Assembly (NCBI RefSeq): GCF_900090145.1
Contig: NZ_FMHI01000009.1
Coordinates: forward strand, 62,001 to 126,000
From: Streptomyces sp. WMMB 322
GTDB taxonomy: Bacteria > Actinomycetota > Actinomycetes > Streptomycetales > Streptomycetaceae
Reading direction: 5' to 3'
DNA length: 64,000 nt
Shown here: positions 15,762 to 26,378 of the stretch, in pieces
How the letters are laid out: each line of letters begins with the position of its first letter
Numbering within the stretch: position 1 is the first letter of the stretch
Translations under genes and position numbers: made by a program
The notes under the pieces: model-generated
What the model was told of the DNA's origin: nothing
Database searches by the model: none
Seen by the model: only the letters and a program-made list of their open reading frames with translations

Positions 15762-17261
15762 GTGGACAGGGCCAAAGAGAGGGCAACTGACAGGTCCGTA
15801 TCGGCGTCACCGGCGGTGGGCTCCGACTTCCTCCAGCTCGACATCGCCGACGCGCCGCGGGGAGGGCTGGCCGACTGGCTGGCCCGGCGGCTCCGGCTCG
15901 CGATCTCGGACGGACGGCTCCCGGTGGGCAGCAGGCTTCCCGCCTCGCGGGTGCTGGCAGCGGAGCTGCGGGTCTCGCGCGGCGTTGTCACCGAGGCGTA
16001 CCAGCGGCTGAGCGAGGACGGGCATGTCGCGGGACGCGGCCGGGGCGGGACGGTCGTCGTCGCCGCGGCCGCGAGTCCTGCCCCCGCGACGACGGAGCGG
16101 CGCCGGCCCCGGGCGCGCGGGGAAGTCTTCGACGCCGAGCCCCGTACGGAGATCCTCGAGACGCTCCGGGCCGTCCCCGCCCGCGTCGATCTGACGCCCG
16201 GCGTGCCCGACCTGGCGGCGTTCCCCCGTACGGCCTGGCTGCGCGCCGAACGCTCGGTGCTGGGAGAGCTCTCGGTCTCCGGCCTCGGGTACGGGGACCC
16301 GCGCGGGGAACCGGAGCTGCGCCGTGCCGTGGCCCGCTGGCTTGCCCGCAACCGTGGCATCGGTGCCGACGAGGACGAGGTGGTCGTCGTCGCCGGCGTC
16401 TCGCAGGGGCTTGCTCTGCTCGCCCAACTACTGCGGGAGGAGGGTCTGCACGAGGTGGCCGTGGAGGAACCCGGCTCGCTCGGGGGCCGTCAGGTGCTTC
16501 GCAGATGGGGGCTGAGCACCCCGCCCGTCGAGGTCGACGAGGACGGCGTCGACGTCGGCCGGCTGCGCGCCTCCGGAGCCGCGGCCGTGCTGCTGACCCC
16601 GGCCCACCAGTTTCCCACCGGCGCGGTGCTCGGCGGCGACAGGCGCCGTGAGCTGATGCGCTGGGCGTACGAGGGCGGCCTGGTCATCGAGGACGACTAC
16701 GACGCGGAGCACCGCTACGACCGTCCTCCCGTGCCGGCGCTGCGGTCGATGCTGCCGGAGCGGGTCTGCTACGCGGGCAGCGTCTCCAAGCTCCTGGCCC
16801 CCGCGCTGCGCGTGGGGTGGGTGCTGGCACCGCCGCGTCACCGGGAGGCCCTGGTGGACGCCAAGCGGCACACCGACCTCGGCAACGCGGTGCTGCCGCA
16901 ACTCGTGCTGGCGAGGCTGATGGAGTCGGGGGAGCTGGAGCGGCAGCTACGGCTCATGCGGCGGCGGCACCGCCGTCGCCGGGACGCGATGATCGGCGCC
17001 GTGAGGGCGCATCTGCCGGATGCCACCGTGCACGGTGCCGCGGCCGGACTGCATCTGACGGTCACTTTCGACGACGCGCGGTTCACCGACACCGCCCTGG
17101 CGGCGACGGCGCTCGAGAGGGGGACCAAGGTGCAGCCGCTGTCCTGGCACCGTCAGCGCCACGGCCCGCCGGGGCTCGTCCTGGGGTACGCCGCGCGGAC
17201 GGAGGCCGACATCCTGGAGGCGGTGAGGGATCTGGGCGAGGCCCGCCGGCGCATGTCCTGA
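15762..17261 (+). CDS. MocR/PdxR-type GntR regulator with aminotransferase domain
   Basis: A transcription factor of about 499 residues that fuses a GntR winged helix (about residues 35-100; SRLPASRVLAAELRVSRGVVTEAYQRL) to a class I aminotransferase-like domain. This MocR architecture uses pyridoxal phosphate as ligand, as in PdxR and GabR. The PLP lysine is K343 in GSVSKLLAPALRVGW, and the phosphate/ring contacts LTPAHQFPTGAVL and VIEDDYDAEHRY are present, so PLP binding is likely intact. The direct repeat TGGACCTGTGGACA overlaps the chosen GTG start. An internal GTG at 15816 is an alternative start. It is divergent from the methyltransferase; no pdx or gab genes are adjacent, so its target is uncertain. 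Confidence 0.85.
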   Translation: MDRAKERATDRSVSASPAVGSDFLQLDIADAPRGGLADWLARRLRLAISDGRLPVGSRLPASRVLAAELRVSRGVVTEAYQRLSEDGHVAGRGRGGTVVVAAAASPAPATTERRRPRARGEVFDAEPRTEILETLRAVPARVDLTPGVPDLAAFPRTAWLRAERSVLGELSVSGLGYGDPRGEPELRRAVARWLARNRGIGADEDEVVVVAGVSQGLALLAQLLREEGLHEVAVEEPGSLGGRQVLRRWGLSTPPVEVDEDGVDVGRLRASGAAAVLLTPAHQFPTGAVLGGDRRRELMRWAYEGGLVIEDDYDAEHRYDRPPVPALRSMLPERVCYAGSVSKLLAPALRVGWVLAPPRHREALVDAKRHTDLGNAVLPQLVLARLMESGELERQLRLMRRRHRRRRDAMIGAVRAHLPDATVHGAAAGLHLTVTFDDARFTDTALAATALERGTKVQPLSWHRQRHGPPGLVLGYAARTEADILEAVRDLGEARRRMS

Positions 17262-17453
17262 CGCGTGCGTCCTGGCCGCGGCGGGGCATTTCCTGCCGGT
17301 GCCTGCCGGTGCCTGCCGTGACGGCGCGGATCGCCGGGTGTGCCGACGGGAGGGGGCGCATGTTCCGGGCGCGGGGTGGTCGCGAAGCGCACCTGTGACC
17401 CGACCGGGTGTGTGCGGTTGGCCGCCGGGGAAGCGGAGGCGGAGCGTAGATGC

Positions 17454-18308
17454 ATGACGTCGACTCGTGCGGCGCTCGCCGCCCTCCTGACCTGCACCAC
17501 TTCGCTGGCTCTGATGGGGGCGAGCGCGCCCGCGCCGTATCCGCCCGCTTCGAAGGGGAGCCCCTGGCCGCAGGGAACGGTGAGTACGGTCGGGAAGCTC
17601 GTCGCCGAGCTGCCGGGTCGTCAGGCGGAGTCCTGCTCCGCCGCGATCATCGACTCGCCGAGCGGCAGCGTCGTCGCCACCGCCGCGCACTGCATCTTCA
17701 GCCCGGAGCGTCCGGCCAGGCCGCGGGCGATGTACTTCCAGCCTGCCTACAAGGGCCCGAGCGGCGGCAAGAAGGGCAGGCGCGGCGGCACGGGCGACGC
17801 CCCGAAGGCGGTGATCGCTCACGGATGGAGGGTGACGGCGTGGAGGACGGCGCCCGGCTGGAACAGCAAGAAGGACCTGGAGTCCGTGCTCCCGTACGAC
17901 TGGGCGTTCCTGCGGATGGAGAAGCGGAACGGCCGCACGATTCAGCAGGTGTACGGCGCGAACAAACTCAGGACCGAGCCACTGCGCGGCGGCACGACCG
18001 CGACGCTCGGCTACCCGGCCTCCTCGCCGTTCGACGGGGAGACGCTCAACTACTGCGCGGGCAAGGCACATCGCTACAAGCGCGGTGAGATCGCGGCAGG
18101 CAACGTGGGCGCCCTGTCGCTGTCCCCCTGCCGGCTCACGCAGGGGGTCAGCGGCGGCCCGTGGCTGCGCGACTTCGACAAGAAGCGGGGCGCCGGGACG
18201 CTGGTGGCCGTGACCTCGGTCGGCTCCAAGAACGAGCTGCTGGGGCGGCCGTATCCCAAGTCGGCCCGGGCGGTGCTCAAGGAGTTCGGGGCCGTGCACG
18301 GGCGCTGA
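17454..18308 (+). CDS. Secreted trypsin-like serine peptidase
   Basis: A 284-residue extracellular protein. The N-terminus MTSTRAALAALLTCTTSLALMG is a signal peptide with cleavage near ASA-PAP (about residue 25). The chymotrypsin-fold triad can be read: His in VATAAHCIF (about residue 80), Asp in PYDWAFLRM (about 158) and Ser in LTQGVSGGPWL (about 237). The oxyanion loop is GVSGGP instead of the classical GDSGGP, as in other bacterial V8-like proteins. Two further cysteines (NYC, SPC) may form a disulfide. Start ATG 17454 follows GGCGGAG. No operon partners are seen. Confidence 0.83.
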   Translation: MTSTRAALAALLTCTTSLALMGASAPAPYPPASKGSPWPQGTVSTVGKLVAELPGRQAESCSAAIIDSPSGSVVATAAHCIFSPERPARPRAMYFQPAYKGPSGGKKGRRGGTGDAPKAVIAHGWRVTAWRTAPGWNSKKDLESVLPYDWAFLRMEKRNGRTIQQVYGANKLRTEPLRGGTTATLGYPASSPFDGETLNYCAGKAHRYKRGEIAAGNVGALSLSPCRLTQGVSGGPWLRDFDKKRGAGTLVAVTSVGSKNELLGRPYPKSARAVLKEFGAVHGR

Positions 18309-18442
18309 GCCGCCCCGGTCCGCTGTCGGCCGGCCGGCACGCACGCCCGCACGCCCGCCGGTCGGCCCGCTGAACCGCCGGGCTCCGACGGGGCCGCGTG
18401 CCTGCTCCGTGCGGGCCCGCCCCGTGTGCGGCGGACGGGAGC

Positions 18443-18973
18443 TCACGCCTCCCGGCTCATGCCCAGGGTCCGGTCGACGGTGATCTCGATCAGTACGCGT
18501 TCGGGGTTGGGGGTGGGCCGCCGCCCGTATCGCTCCTCGTAGCGGCGCTCGGCGTCGGCGACCGACTCGGCGTCCGTACGGATGCGTGCGCGGCCCTCCA
18601 GCGTCGACCAGCGCCCGCCGTCGACCTGGCAGAGGGCGACGCGCATGCCCGCTTCGCCGGCGGCCGCGATGTTGCGCGCCTTCCTGCTGTGGCGGCGGGT
18701 GACCACGCGGGCGGTGCCCACCGCTTTGCGCGCGGGGCCCGCGCCCGGCGTCGCGTCCGCCTTCGCGGGGGCGTCCGGCTGTGCGGTCGTGTCCGCCGCA
18801 GGCCCGTCCGGCCGTGCGGGCGGGCCGGGTTCGTAGGTCACGCTCACGGGCACCACGTGCGGTGTGCCGTCCGGCCGGAGGGTGGTGAGGGTCGCGTAGC
18901 GGCGCTCCCTCCAGAAGGCGTCGAGGGGGGACGCGGCGGACGGTTCGGGCGGGTGGGTTTCCATGCTCGTCAT
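18443..18973 (-). CDS. Pyridoxamine-5'-phosphate-oxidase-fold (PPOX) protein
   Basis: A 176-residue split-beta-barrel protein that would bind FMN or F420. The first strand and loop WRERRYATLTTLRPDGTPHVVPVSVTY (about residues 20-47) and TRRHSRKARNIAAAGEAGMRVALCQVDGGRWSTLEGRARI are typical of this family. An inserted Ala/Pro/Gly stretch (about 50-85) sits in the middle and looks like a low-complexity expansion. Start ATG 18973 (or 18964) is only 25 bases from the HAIR operator shared with clpB, so HspR may repress this gene too. Its substrate is unknown. Confidence 0.8.
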   Translation of the reverse strand: MTSMETHPPEPSAASPLDAFWRERRYATLTTLRPDGTPHVVPVSVTYEPGPPARPDGPAADTTAQPDAPAKADATPGAGPARKAVGTARVVTRRHSRKARNIAAAGEAGMRVALCQVDGGRWSTLEGRARIRTDAESVADAERRYEERYGRRPTPNPERVLIEITVDRTLGMSREA

Positions 18974-18997
18974 GGGAACGAATCTAGTCGCGCGATA

Positions 18998-19018
18998 GTT
19001 GAGTGGAATAGACTCAAC
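18998..19018. promoter_or_regulatory. HspR (HAIR) operator between the PPOX gene and clpB
   Basis: Inverted repeat GTTGAGT-N7-ACTCAAC: TTGAGT and ACTCAA match the HAIR consensus and the outermost bases pair. It lies 62 bases upstream of the clpB start and 25 bases upstream of the divergent PPOX gene. In S. coelicolor, clpB is a known HspR target, so this is the expected operator. Confidence 0.92.
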
Positions 19019-19079
19019 TTGCTGGATGCTGAAGCTAGCAGTGAGCAGCAAGCCGCATACGAAGGAGGCACGCACGCCA

Positions 19080-21719
<2,640 letters not shown>

Positions 21720-21727
21720 CCGGCGGT

Positions 21728-21748
21728 GACGCGGGTACGTCCCGCGTC
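21728..21748 (+). terminator. Short hairpin after clpB
   Basis: GACGCGGG (21728-21735) pairs perfectly with CCCGCGTC (21741-21748) around a 5-nt loop, nine bases after the clpB stop. It is a likely terminator, though the lack of a U tract makes it less certain. Confidence 0.6.
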
Positions 21749-21810
21749 GCTTGCCAGGAAGGGCCCGGCATGGTGGAGGATGGCGACATCCGTACGAAGG
21801 GAAATACACG

Positions 21811-22344
21811 GTGAGCATCGATCCGTCCTCGATTCCGAACTTCGGGGGCAAGGAGCCCGGCCCGGAGGAATCCGGCCCGACCGGCCCTGTCATCCCCGAC
21901 CAGGAGCTGGTCAAGCAGCTGCTGGACCAGATGGAGCTGAAGTACGTCGTCGACGAAGAGGGAGACCTCGCGGCGCCGTGGGAAGAGTTCCGCACGTACT
22001 TCATGTTCCGGGGCGAGGAGGAGCAGCAGGTCTTCTCGGTCCGTACGTTCTACGACCGGCCCCACCCGATCGAGGACAAGCCGAAGCTGCTGGAGTCCAT
22101 CGACGACTGGAACCGGCGCACGCTGTGGCCGAAGGTCTACTCCCACACCCACGACGACGGCACCGTCCGTCTGATCGGTGAGGCGCAGCTGCTGATCGGC
22201 ACCGGTGTCTCGCTCGAGCACTTCGTCTCCAGCGTGGTCAGCTGGGTGCGTGCGTCGATCGAGTTCGACAGGTGGCTCGTCGAGCAGTTCGGCTTGGAGA
22301 AGGACGCGGAGTCCGGCGAAGAAGGGCCCGACGGCTCCGCCTGA
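21811..22344 (+). CDS. YbjN domain-containing protein
   Basis: A 177-residue protein with the YbjN domain, structurally related to type III secretion chaperones and thought to bind protein partners; no enzymatic role is known. Core segments are LKYVVDEEGDLAAPWEEFRTYFMFRGEEEQQVFSVRTFYDR (about residues 46-88) and the helical LLIGTGVSLEHFVSSVVSWVRASIEF. Both ends are acidic and likely disordered. GTG 21811 (VSIDPSSIPNFGG) follows GAAGGGA. It lies downstream of clpB, separated by a hairpin, and converges on the polyketide synthase gene. Confidence 0.82.
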   Translation: MSIDPSSIPNFGGKEPGPEESGPTGPVIPDQELVKQLLDQMELKYVVDEEGDLAAPWEEFRTYFMFRGEEEQQVFSVRTFYDRPHPIEDKPKLLESIDDWNRRTLWPKVYSHTHDDGTVRLIGEAQLLIGTGVSLEHFVSSVVSWVRASIEFDRWLVEQFGLEKDAESGEEGPDGSA

Positions 22345-22371
22345 CGCCAGGGCCTGTCCGGCGGGCGGCCG

Positions 22372-22393
22372 GGCGCCCCCGTTCCGGGGCGCC
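22372..22393. terminator. Terminator between YbjN and PKS genes
   Basis: GGCGCCCC (22372-22379) pairs with GGGGCGCC (22386-22393) around a 6-nt loop. It lies between two convergent genes with stops at 22344 and 22404, so it probably serves both. Confidence 0.6.
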
Positions 22394-22403
22394 GGTCGCT
22401 GCG

Positions 22404-25400
22404 TCAGGCGTTCCGCAGCGCGTTCCTCACCTGCGTGACCATGGGTGTGAGGATGCGGCGGCCACCGATCTCGTGGAAGTCCGGGTCGTAATCCGCGATG
22501 GCCCGCTCGACCGAACGGCCCCACAGGACCGGGTGGTCGATCTGCGCGGCGAGTTCGCCCGCGATGCCCTCCGCGGAGTGCGGCCGGGCCGTCGTGTTGG
22601 CGATGACGGGCACGGACGGCGGCGCCCACGCAGGCGCGGCCCTGTCCAGAACGGCACTGAACTCGCCCGCGGCGGGCCCCATGAGCCGCGAGTGGAACGG
22701 CCCACCGACGTCGAGCCTGCGCACGGAGCGGGCTCCGCTGCCGAGCAGTGCGGACGTCAGGTCTTCGAGTTCGTCGTCCGGGCCCGCGAGGGTGTGCAGA
22801 CGCGGCGCGTTGGCGGCGGCGAGGTCGACCCGCGTCGGGCCGCGCTCGTCGAGAACCGCCCGGATCTCCTCCTCCGCAAGGCCGTTGACGGCGATCATTC
22901 CGCCGCCGGAGACGCGTGCCATGGCCGCGCCGCGCTCCGCGGCGAGCCGCAGCCCCTCGGCGAACGGGAAGACTCCCGCGGCCTCCAGCGCGTTGTACTC
23001 GCCGAGGCTGTGACCCAGCACCACGGACGGCCGGTCGCCGTTCTGCTCCTGGTGCTGCCGCAGGGCCAGCGCGTTCACGGTGTAGAGCGCCGGCTGGGTG
23101 TACGCGGTGTCCCTGAGCGGGCGACGCGGGTCTCCGGCGCACAGGTCCGCGACCGAGTAACCGAGGACCTCGTCCGCCTCGGCCGTCAACTCGGGGTAGC
23201 GGGCGAAGAGTTCGCGTCCCATTCCTTCGAACTGGCTGCCCTGGCCGGGGAAGAGCAGCGCTGAGGGACGGTGCTGCCGGTGCTCGTCGGCGGCCGGCGC
23301 CGGGACACGTCCGGGCCTGTCCGCTGCGAGGGCCCGGTCGTAGGCGGCCGCCAGCTCCGGGAGTTGGGGCGCGTCGAACATGCTGAAGTGGTGGCCGGGG
23401 ACGACGGTGGCACGCAGCTCGCCGGTGAGCAGATGCCGCCAGCTTCCGACCGTGCAGTCGGCGGGGGGCGCTCCGTGCGCGGTGCTCAACAGCCCGTCCG
23501 GCACGGGCTGTTCGGCCGTGAAGAGATGGACGGGGCCGCTGTAGCGGCGCGGCCGGTACGCGGTCAGGGCCCGGTCGCACACGCGCCACACCTCGTACAT
23601 GCGGCGCAGCTCGCGGACGGTGGCCTCGCTCCAGCCCGACGGGCGCACCGACTCGATGGCCTCCTCGGCCGTGCGCGGCGGCCGCTCCGGTGCCGGGGCG
23701 GGAAGCCCGAACATCAGCCGCAGCAGACGGGGATACAGGGTGAGGAACTCCGGCTCGGTCAGCGCCCGGTCGCCCGGCTGCGGCGGCGGGGTGTCCCACA
23801 TCAGCACCCGCTCGACCTCCTCGCCCGCCTCGGTGAGCAGGTGGGCGGCCTCCAGCGCGACCGCACCGCCCATCGAGTAGCCGCCGACGCGGTACGGGCC
23901 GTGCTCCCGCACCCGGCGGATGAGGCGGACATAGTGCTGCGCCATGCGCGGGACGGTGGTCAGGGAGCCGGCGAGCGCGGACGGGTAGCCGATGCCGTAC
24001 ACCGGGCTCGCATCGTCGCTGTGCGCGGCGAGCGCCTGCGCGAAGGAGACGGAGCCGCCCGAGGGGTGGATCAGGAACACCGGCACGTCCCTCTCCGAGC
24101 GGTCGGGGCGGCCCTCCTTGACCAGCACTACCGTGTCGCCGGCCTGGCCGGGGAGGCCGGCACCGGCGTCCTCGGCGGCCTCCGCGTCCTCGGCGGCCTC
24201 GTCGTGCGGTCCCGTGGACCACTCGGCGACGCGGCGGGGTGTTCCCAGCGCCGTGAACTGCTCCGGCGTCAGGTCCGCGCCGAGCTGCCCGCGCAGCGCG
24301 TCGACGAGGCCGATGGCGTGCAGCGAGTCACCGCCGAGCTCGAAGTAGTCGTCGTCGGGGCCCGCCGACGCGATGCCCAGGTGAGACCGGAAGAGCGCGG
24401 TGGCGGTCTCCACCGGGCCGGCGGAGCCCTCCGCTCCGGTGGCTTCCGCTCGGGTGGCTTCCGCTCCGGCGCCCCCTCCCGAGCCTTCCGGTCCCGAGCC
24501 GTCCGGTCCCGAGCCTTCCGGTGCGGGGCGCGCGCGCTCCTCCCCGCGGCTCTCCGGCTGCCGGTCACCCGGCTCCGGTTCGATCCAGTGGCGGGTGCGC
24601 CGCAGACGCAGCCCCGGCAGCGGCGTCTTCCGCGCCTCGCCCGTCTCGCCCGCGCCGCCCGCCCGCGGGGAGCCGCCGCCGGAGTCCCCGTGTGAAGTCC
24701 GGTCCTCCTGGGCCGCAGCCGCGTCGAACCGGCTGTCGAACCGTCCGTCGCGCACCTCCTGCAGCCCCGCCCGCGCCTGATCCATGTCGCCTGCGGTCAC
24801 AGTGGTGCGGCACGGCAGCGCAAGCCGGCCGTGGGCCAGCGTGTACGCGAGGTCGTCGAGCCGTGTCCGCGGATTCCGGTCCAGATGGGCCAGCAGGTCG
24901 CCGGCGAGTTCGCGCAGGCGGTCCGCGTCGGGTGCCGACAGCGGCAGCACGTGGGCTGCGCCGGAGCCCGGCCGGAACGGCCCACGCGCGGGGGGAGCCG
25001 GCGCCCTCTCCAGAACGCAGTGCGCGTTCGTGCCGCCGATGCCGAGGGATGTGACGGCGGCGGCGTCGAGAGGCCGCTCCGGGCGGGTCAGCCGTCGGTG
25101 GACGACGAAGGGCGTCTCGGACAGGCGCAGTTCGGGGTTGGGCTCGGTGAAGTTGATCTGCGGGGGGAGCGTCTGGTGATGCAGCACCAGAGCCGTCTTG
25201 ATCAGTCCGGCGATGCCCGCGGCCGCGTCGAGGTGGCCGATGTTCGCCTTGATGCTGCCCAGCGCGCACTCGTCCGGCGGGTCGCCGGTGGTCTCGTACG
25301 CCTGTTGCAGGGCGGCCACTTCGATGGGGTCGCCGAGGTAGGTGCCCGTTCCGTGCGCCTCGACGAAGCCGACCGCCGAGGCCGGGACGCCGGAGACCTC

Positions 25401-26378
25401 CAGGCATGCGCGGACGACCTCGTCCTGGCCGGCGGCGCCGGGCGCGCTGTAACCCGCCTTCGCCGAGCCGTCGTTGTTGACGGCCGTGCCGGCGACGACG
25501 GCGTATATGCGGTCCCGGTCGGCGATCGCGTCGTCCAGCCTCTTCAGCACGGCCACTCCGCAGCCGCTTCCGCGCACCATGCCCGAGGCGGCGGCGTCGA
25601 ACGGACGGCACTGGCCGTCGCGCGAGAACGTGCCGCCCGCCTGATGGCGGTAGCCCACGGTCTGCGGTGTGAAGACGCTGACTCCGCCCGCCACCGCCAC
25701 GTCGCACCGCCCCGACCGCAGTGCCGCGCACGCCTCGTCGACTGCCACGAGCGAGCTGGAGCAGGCCGACTGCACGGTGACGCTCGGGCCGCGCAGATCC
25801 AGCGCGTACGAGACGCGGGTGGCCAGGAAGTCCTTGTCGTTGCCGAGCAGTACGGGATACGTGAACGCCTGGTCGCGGTGTTCCGCCGAGCGCAGGACGT
25901 TGTGGAGCAGGTACGAGCTGAGGCTGGTGCTGCCGAAGACGCCGACGCGGCCGCCGTGCGCGGTGGGCGGTGTGCCCGCGTCCTCCAGGCCCGCCCACAC
26001 GCATTCGAGGAAGATCCGGTGCTGCGGGTCCATGAGACGGGCCTCGGCCGGGGTGATCCCGAAGAACTCCGCGTCGAACTCGTCGATGCCGGGAAGGTCG
26101 GCGCCGAAGGGCACGTAGCCGGGGTCGTCGAGCCGGCTCTGCGGGACGCCCGCGGCGCGGAGTTCGGCGTCCGGGAAGCGGCGCACCGCCTCGGTGCCGG
26201 AGGACAGCATCGACCAGAGGGCGTCGATGCCGGCCGCGCCGGGGAAGCGGCCCGCCATGCCCACGATCGCCGTCCGCCCGCTTCCCGCGCCGGGCCCCGA
26301 AGGGACGCGGGCGGGACTGCCGGCCGGGGTGCGGGCCGGGTTGCCGGTGGGGGTGCCCGCCGGGTTGCCGGTGTTCAA
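22404..26378 (-). CDS. Type I polyketide synthase module, order KS-ACP-TE-AT
   Basis: A 1324-residue single-module synthase that should extend a peptidyl chain by one C2 unit and release it. KS, residues 34-460: active Cys206 (SACSSSL), His342 (EAHGTGT) and His382 (NIGHL). A linker (475-600) takes the usual AT place but ends with the post-AT-like LPGLRLRRTRHWI. ACP, 655-722: Ser685 (GGDSLH). Type I thioesterase, 765-1015: Ser835 (GYSMG) and a His in GHHFSM (about 996). C-terminal AT, 1038-1320: Ser1124 (GHSLGEY) and GPFHSRLM, the FHS form suggesting malonyl-CoA. No reductive domain is present, so a beta-keto or enolised product is expected. The ATG overlaps the NRPS stop (ATGA). No frameshift or stop is needed for this order. 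Confidence 0.93.
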   Translation of the reverse strand: MNTGNPAGTPTGNPARTPAGSPARVPSGPGAGSGRTAIVGMAGRFPGAAGIDALWSMLSSGTEAVRRFPDAELRAAGVPQSRLDDPGYVPFGADLPGIDEFDAEFFGITPAEARLMDPQHRIFLECVWAGLEDAGTPPTAHGGRVGVFGSTSLSSYLLHNVLRSAEHRDQAFTYPVLLGNDKDFLATRVSYALDLRGPSVTVQSACSSSLVAVDEACAALRSGRCDVAVAGGVSVFTPQTVGYRHQAGGTFSRDGQCRPFDAAASGMVRGSGCGVAVLKRLDDAIADRDRIYAVVAGTAVNNDGSAKAGYSAPGAAGQDEVVRACLEVSGVPASAVGFVEAHGTGTYLGDPIEVAALQQAYETTGDPPDECALGSIKANIGHLDAAAGIAGLIKTALVLHHQTLPPQINFTEPNPELRLSETPFVVHRRLTRPERPLDAAAVTSLGIGGTNAHCVLERAPAPPARGPFRPGSGAAHVLPLSAPDADRLRELAGDLLAHLDRNPRTRLDDLAYTLAHGRLALPCRTTVTAGDMDQARAGLQEVRDGRFDSRFDAAAAQEDRTSHGDSGGGSPRAGGAGETGEARKTPLPGLRLRRTRHWIEPEPGDRQPESRGEERARPAPEGSGPDGSGPEGSGGGAGAEATRAEATGAEGSAGPVETATALFRSHLGIASAGPDDDYFELGGDSLHAIGLVDALRGQLGADLTPEQFTALGTPRRVAEWSTGPHDEAAEDAEAAEDAGAGLPGQAGDTVVLVKEGRPDRSERDVPVFLIHPSGGSVSFAQALAAHSDDASPVYGIGYPSALAGSLTTVPRMAQHYVRLIRRVREHGPYRVGGYSMGGAVALEAAHLLTEAGEEVERVLMWDTPPPQPGDRALTEPEFLTLYPRLLRLMFGLPAPAPERPPRTAEEAIESVRPSGWSEATVRELRRMYEVWRVCDRALTAYRPRRYSGPVHLFTAEQPVPDGLLSTAHGAPPADCTVGSWRHLLTGELRATVVPGHHFSMFDAPQLPELAAAYDRALAADRPGRVPAPAADEHRQHRPSALLFPGQGSQFEGMGRELFARYPELTAEADEVLGYSVADLCAGDPRRPLRDTAYTQPALYTVNALALRQHQEQNGDRPSVVLGHSLGEYNALEAAGVFPFAEGLRLAAERGAAMARVSGGGMIAVNGLAEEEIRAVLDERGPTRVDLAAANAPRLHTLAGPDDELEDLTSALLGSGARSVRRLDVGGPFHSRLMGPAAGEFSAVLDRAAPAWAPPSVPVIANTTARPHSAEGIAGELAAQIDHPVLWGRSVERAIADYDPDFHEIGGRRILTPMVTQVRNALRNA

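Noticed and set aside
14861..16360. Long version of the methyltransferase starting near 16360
   Set aside because: The extension lies over the MocR-type gene and is Arg/Ser-rich; the family N-terminus and ribosome binding site place the start at 15685.
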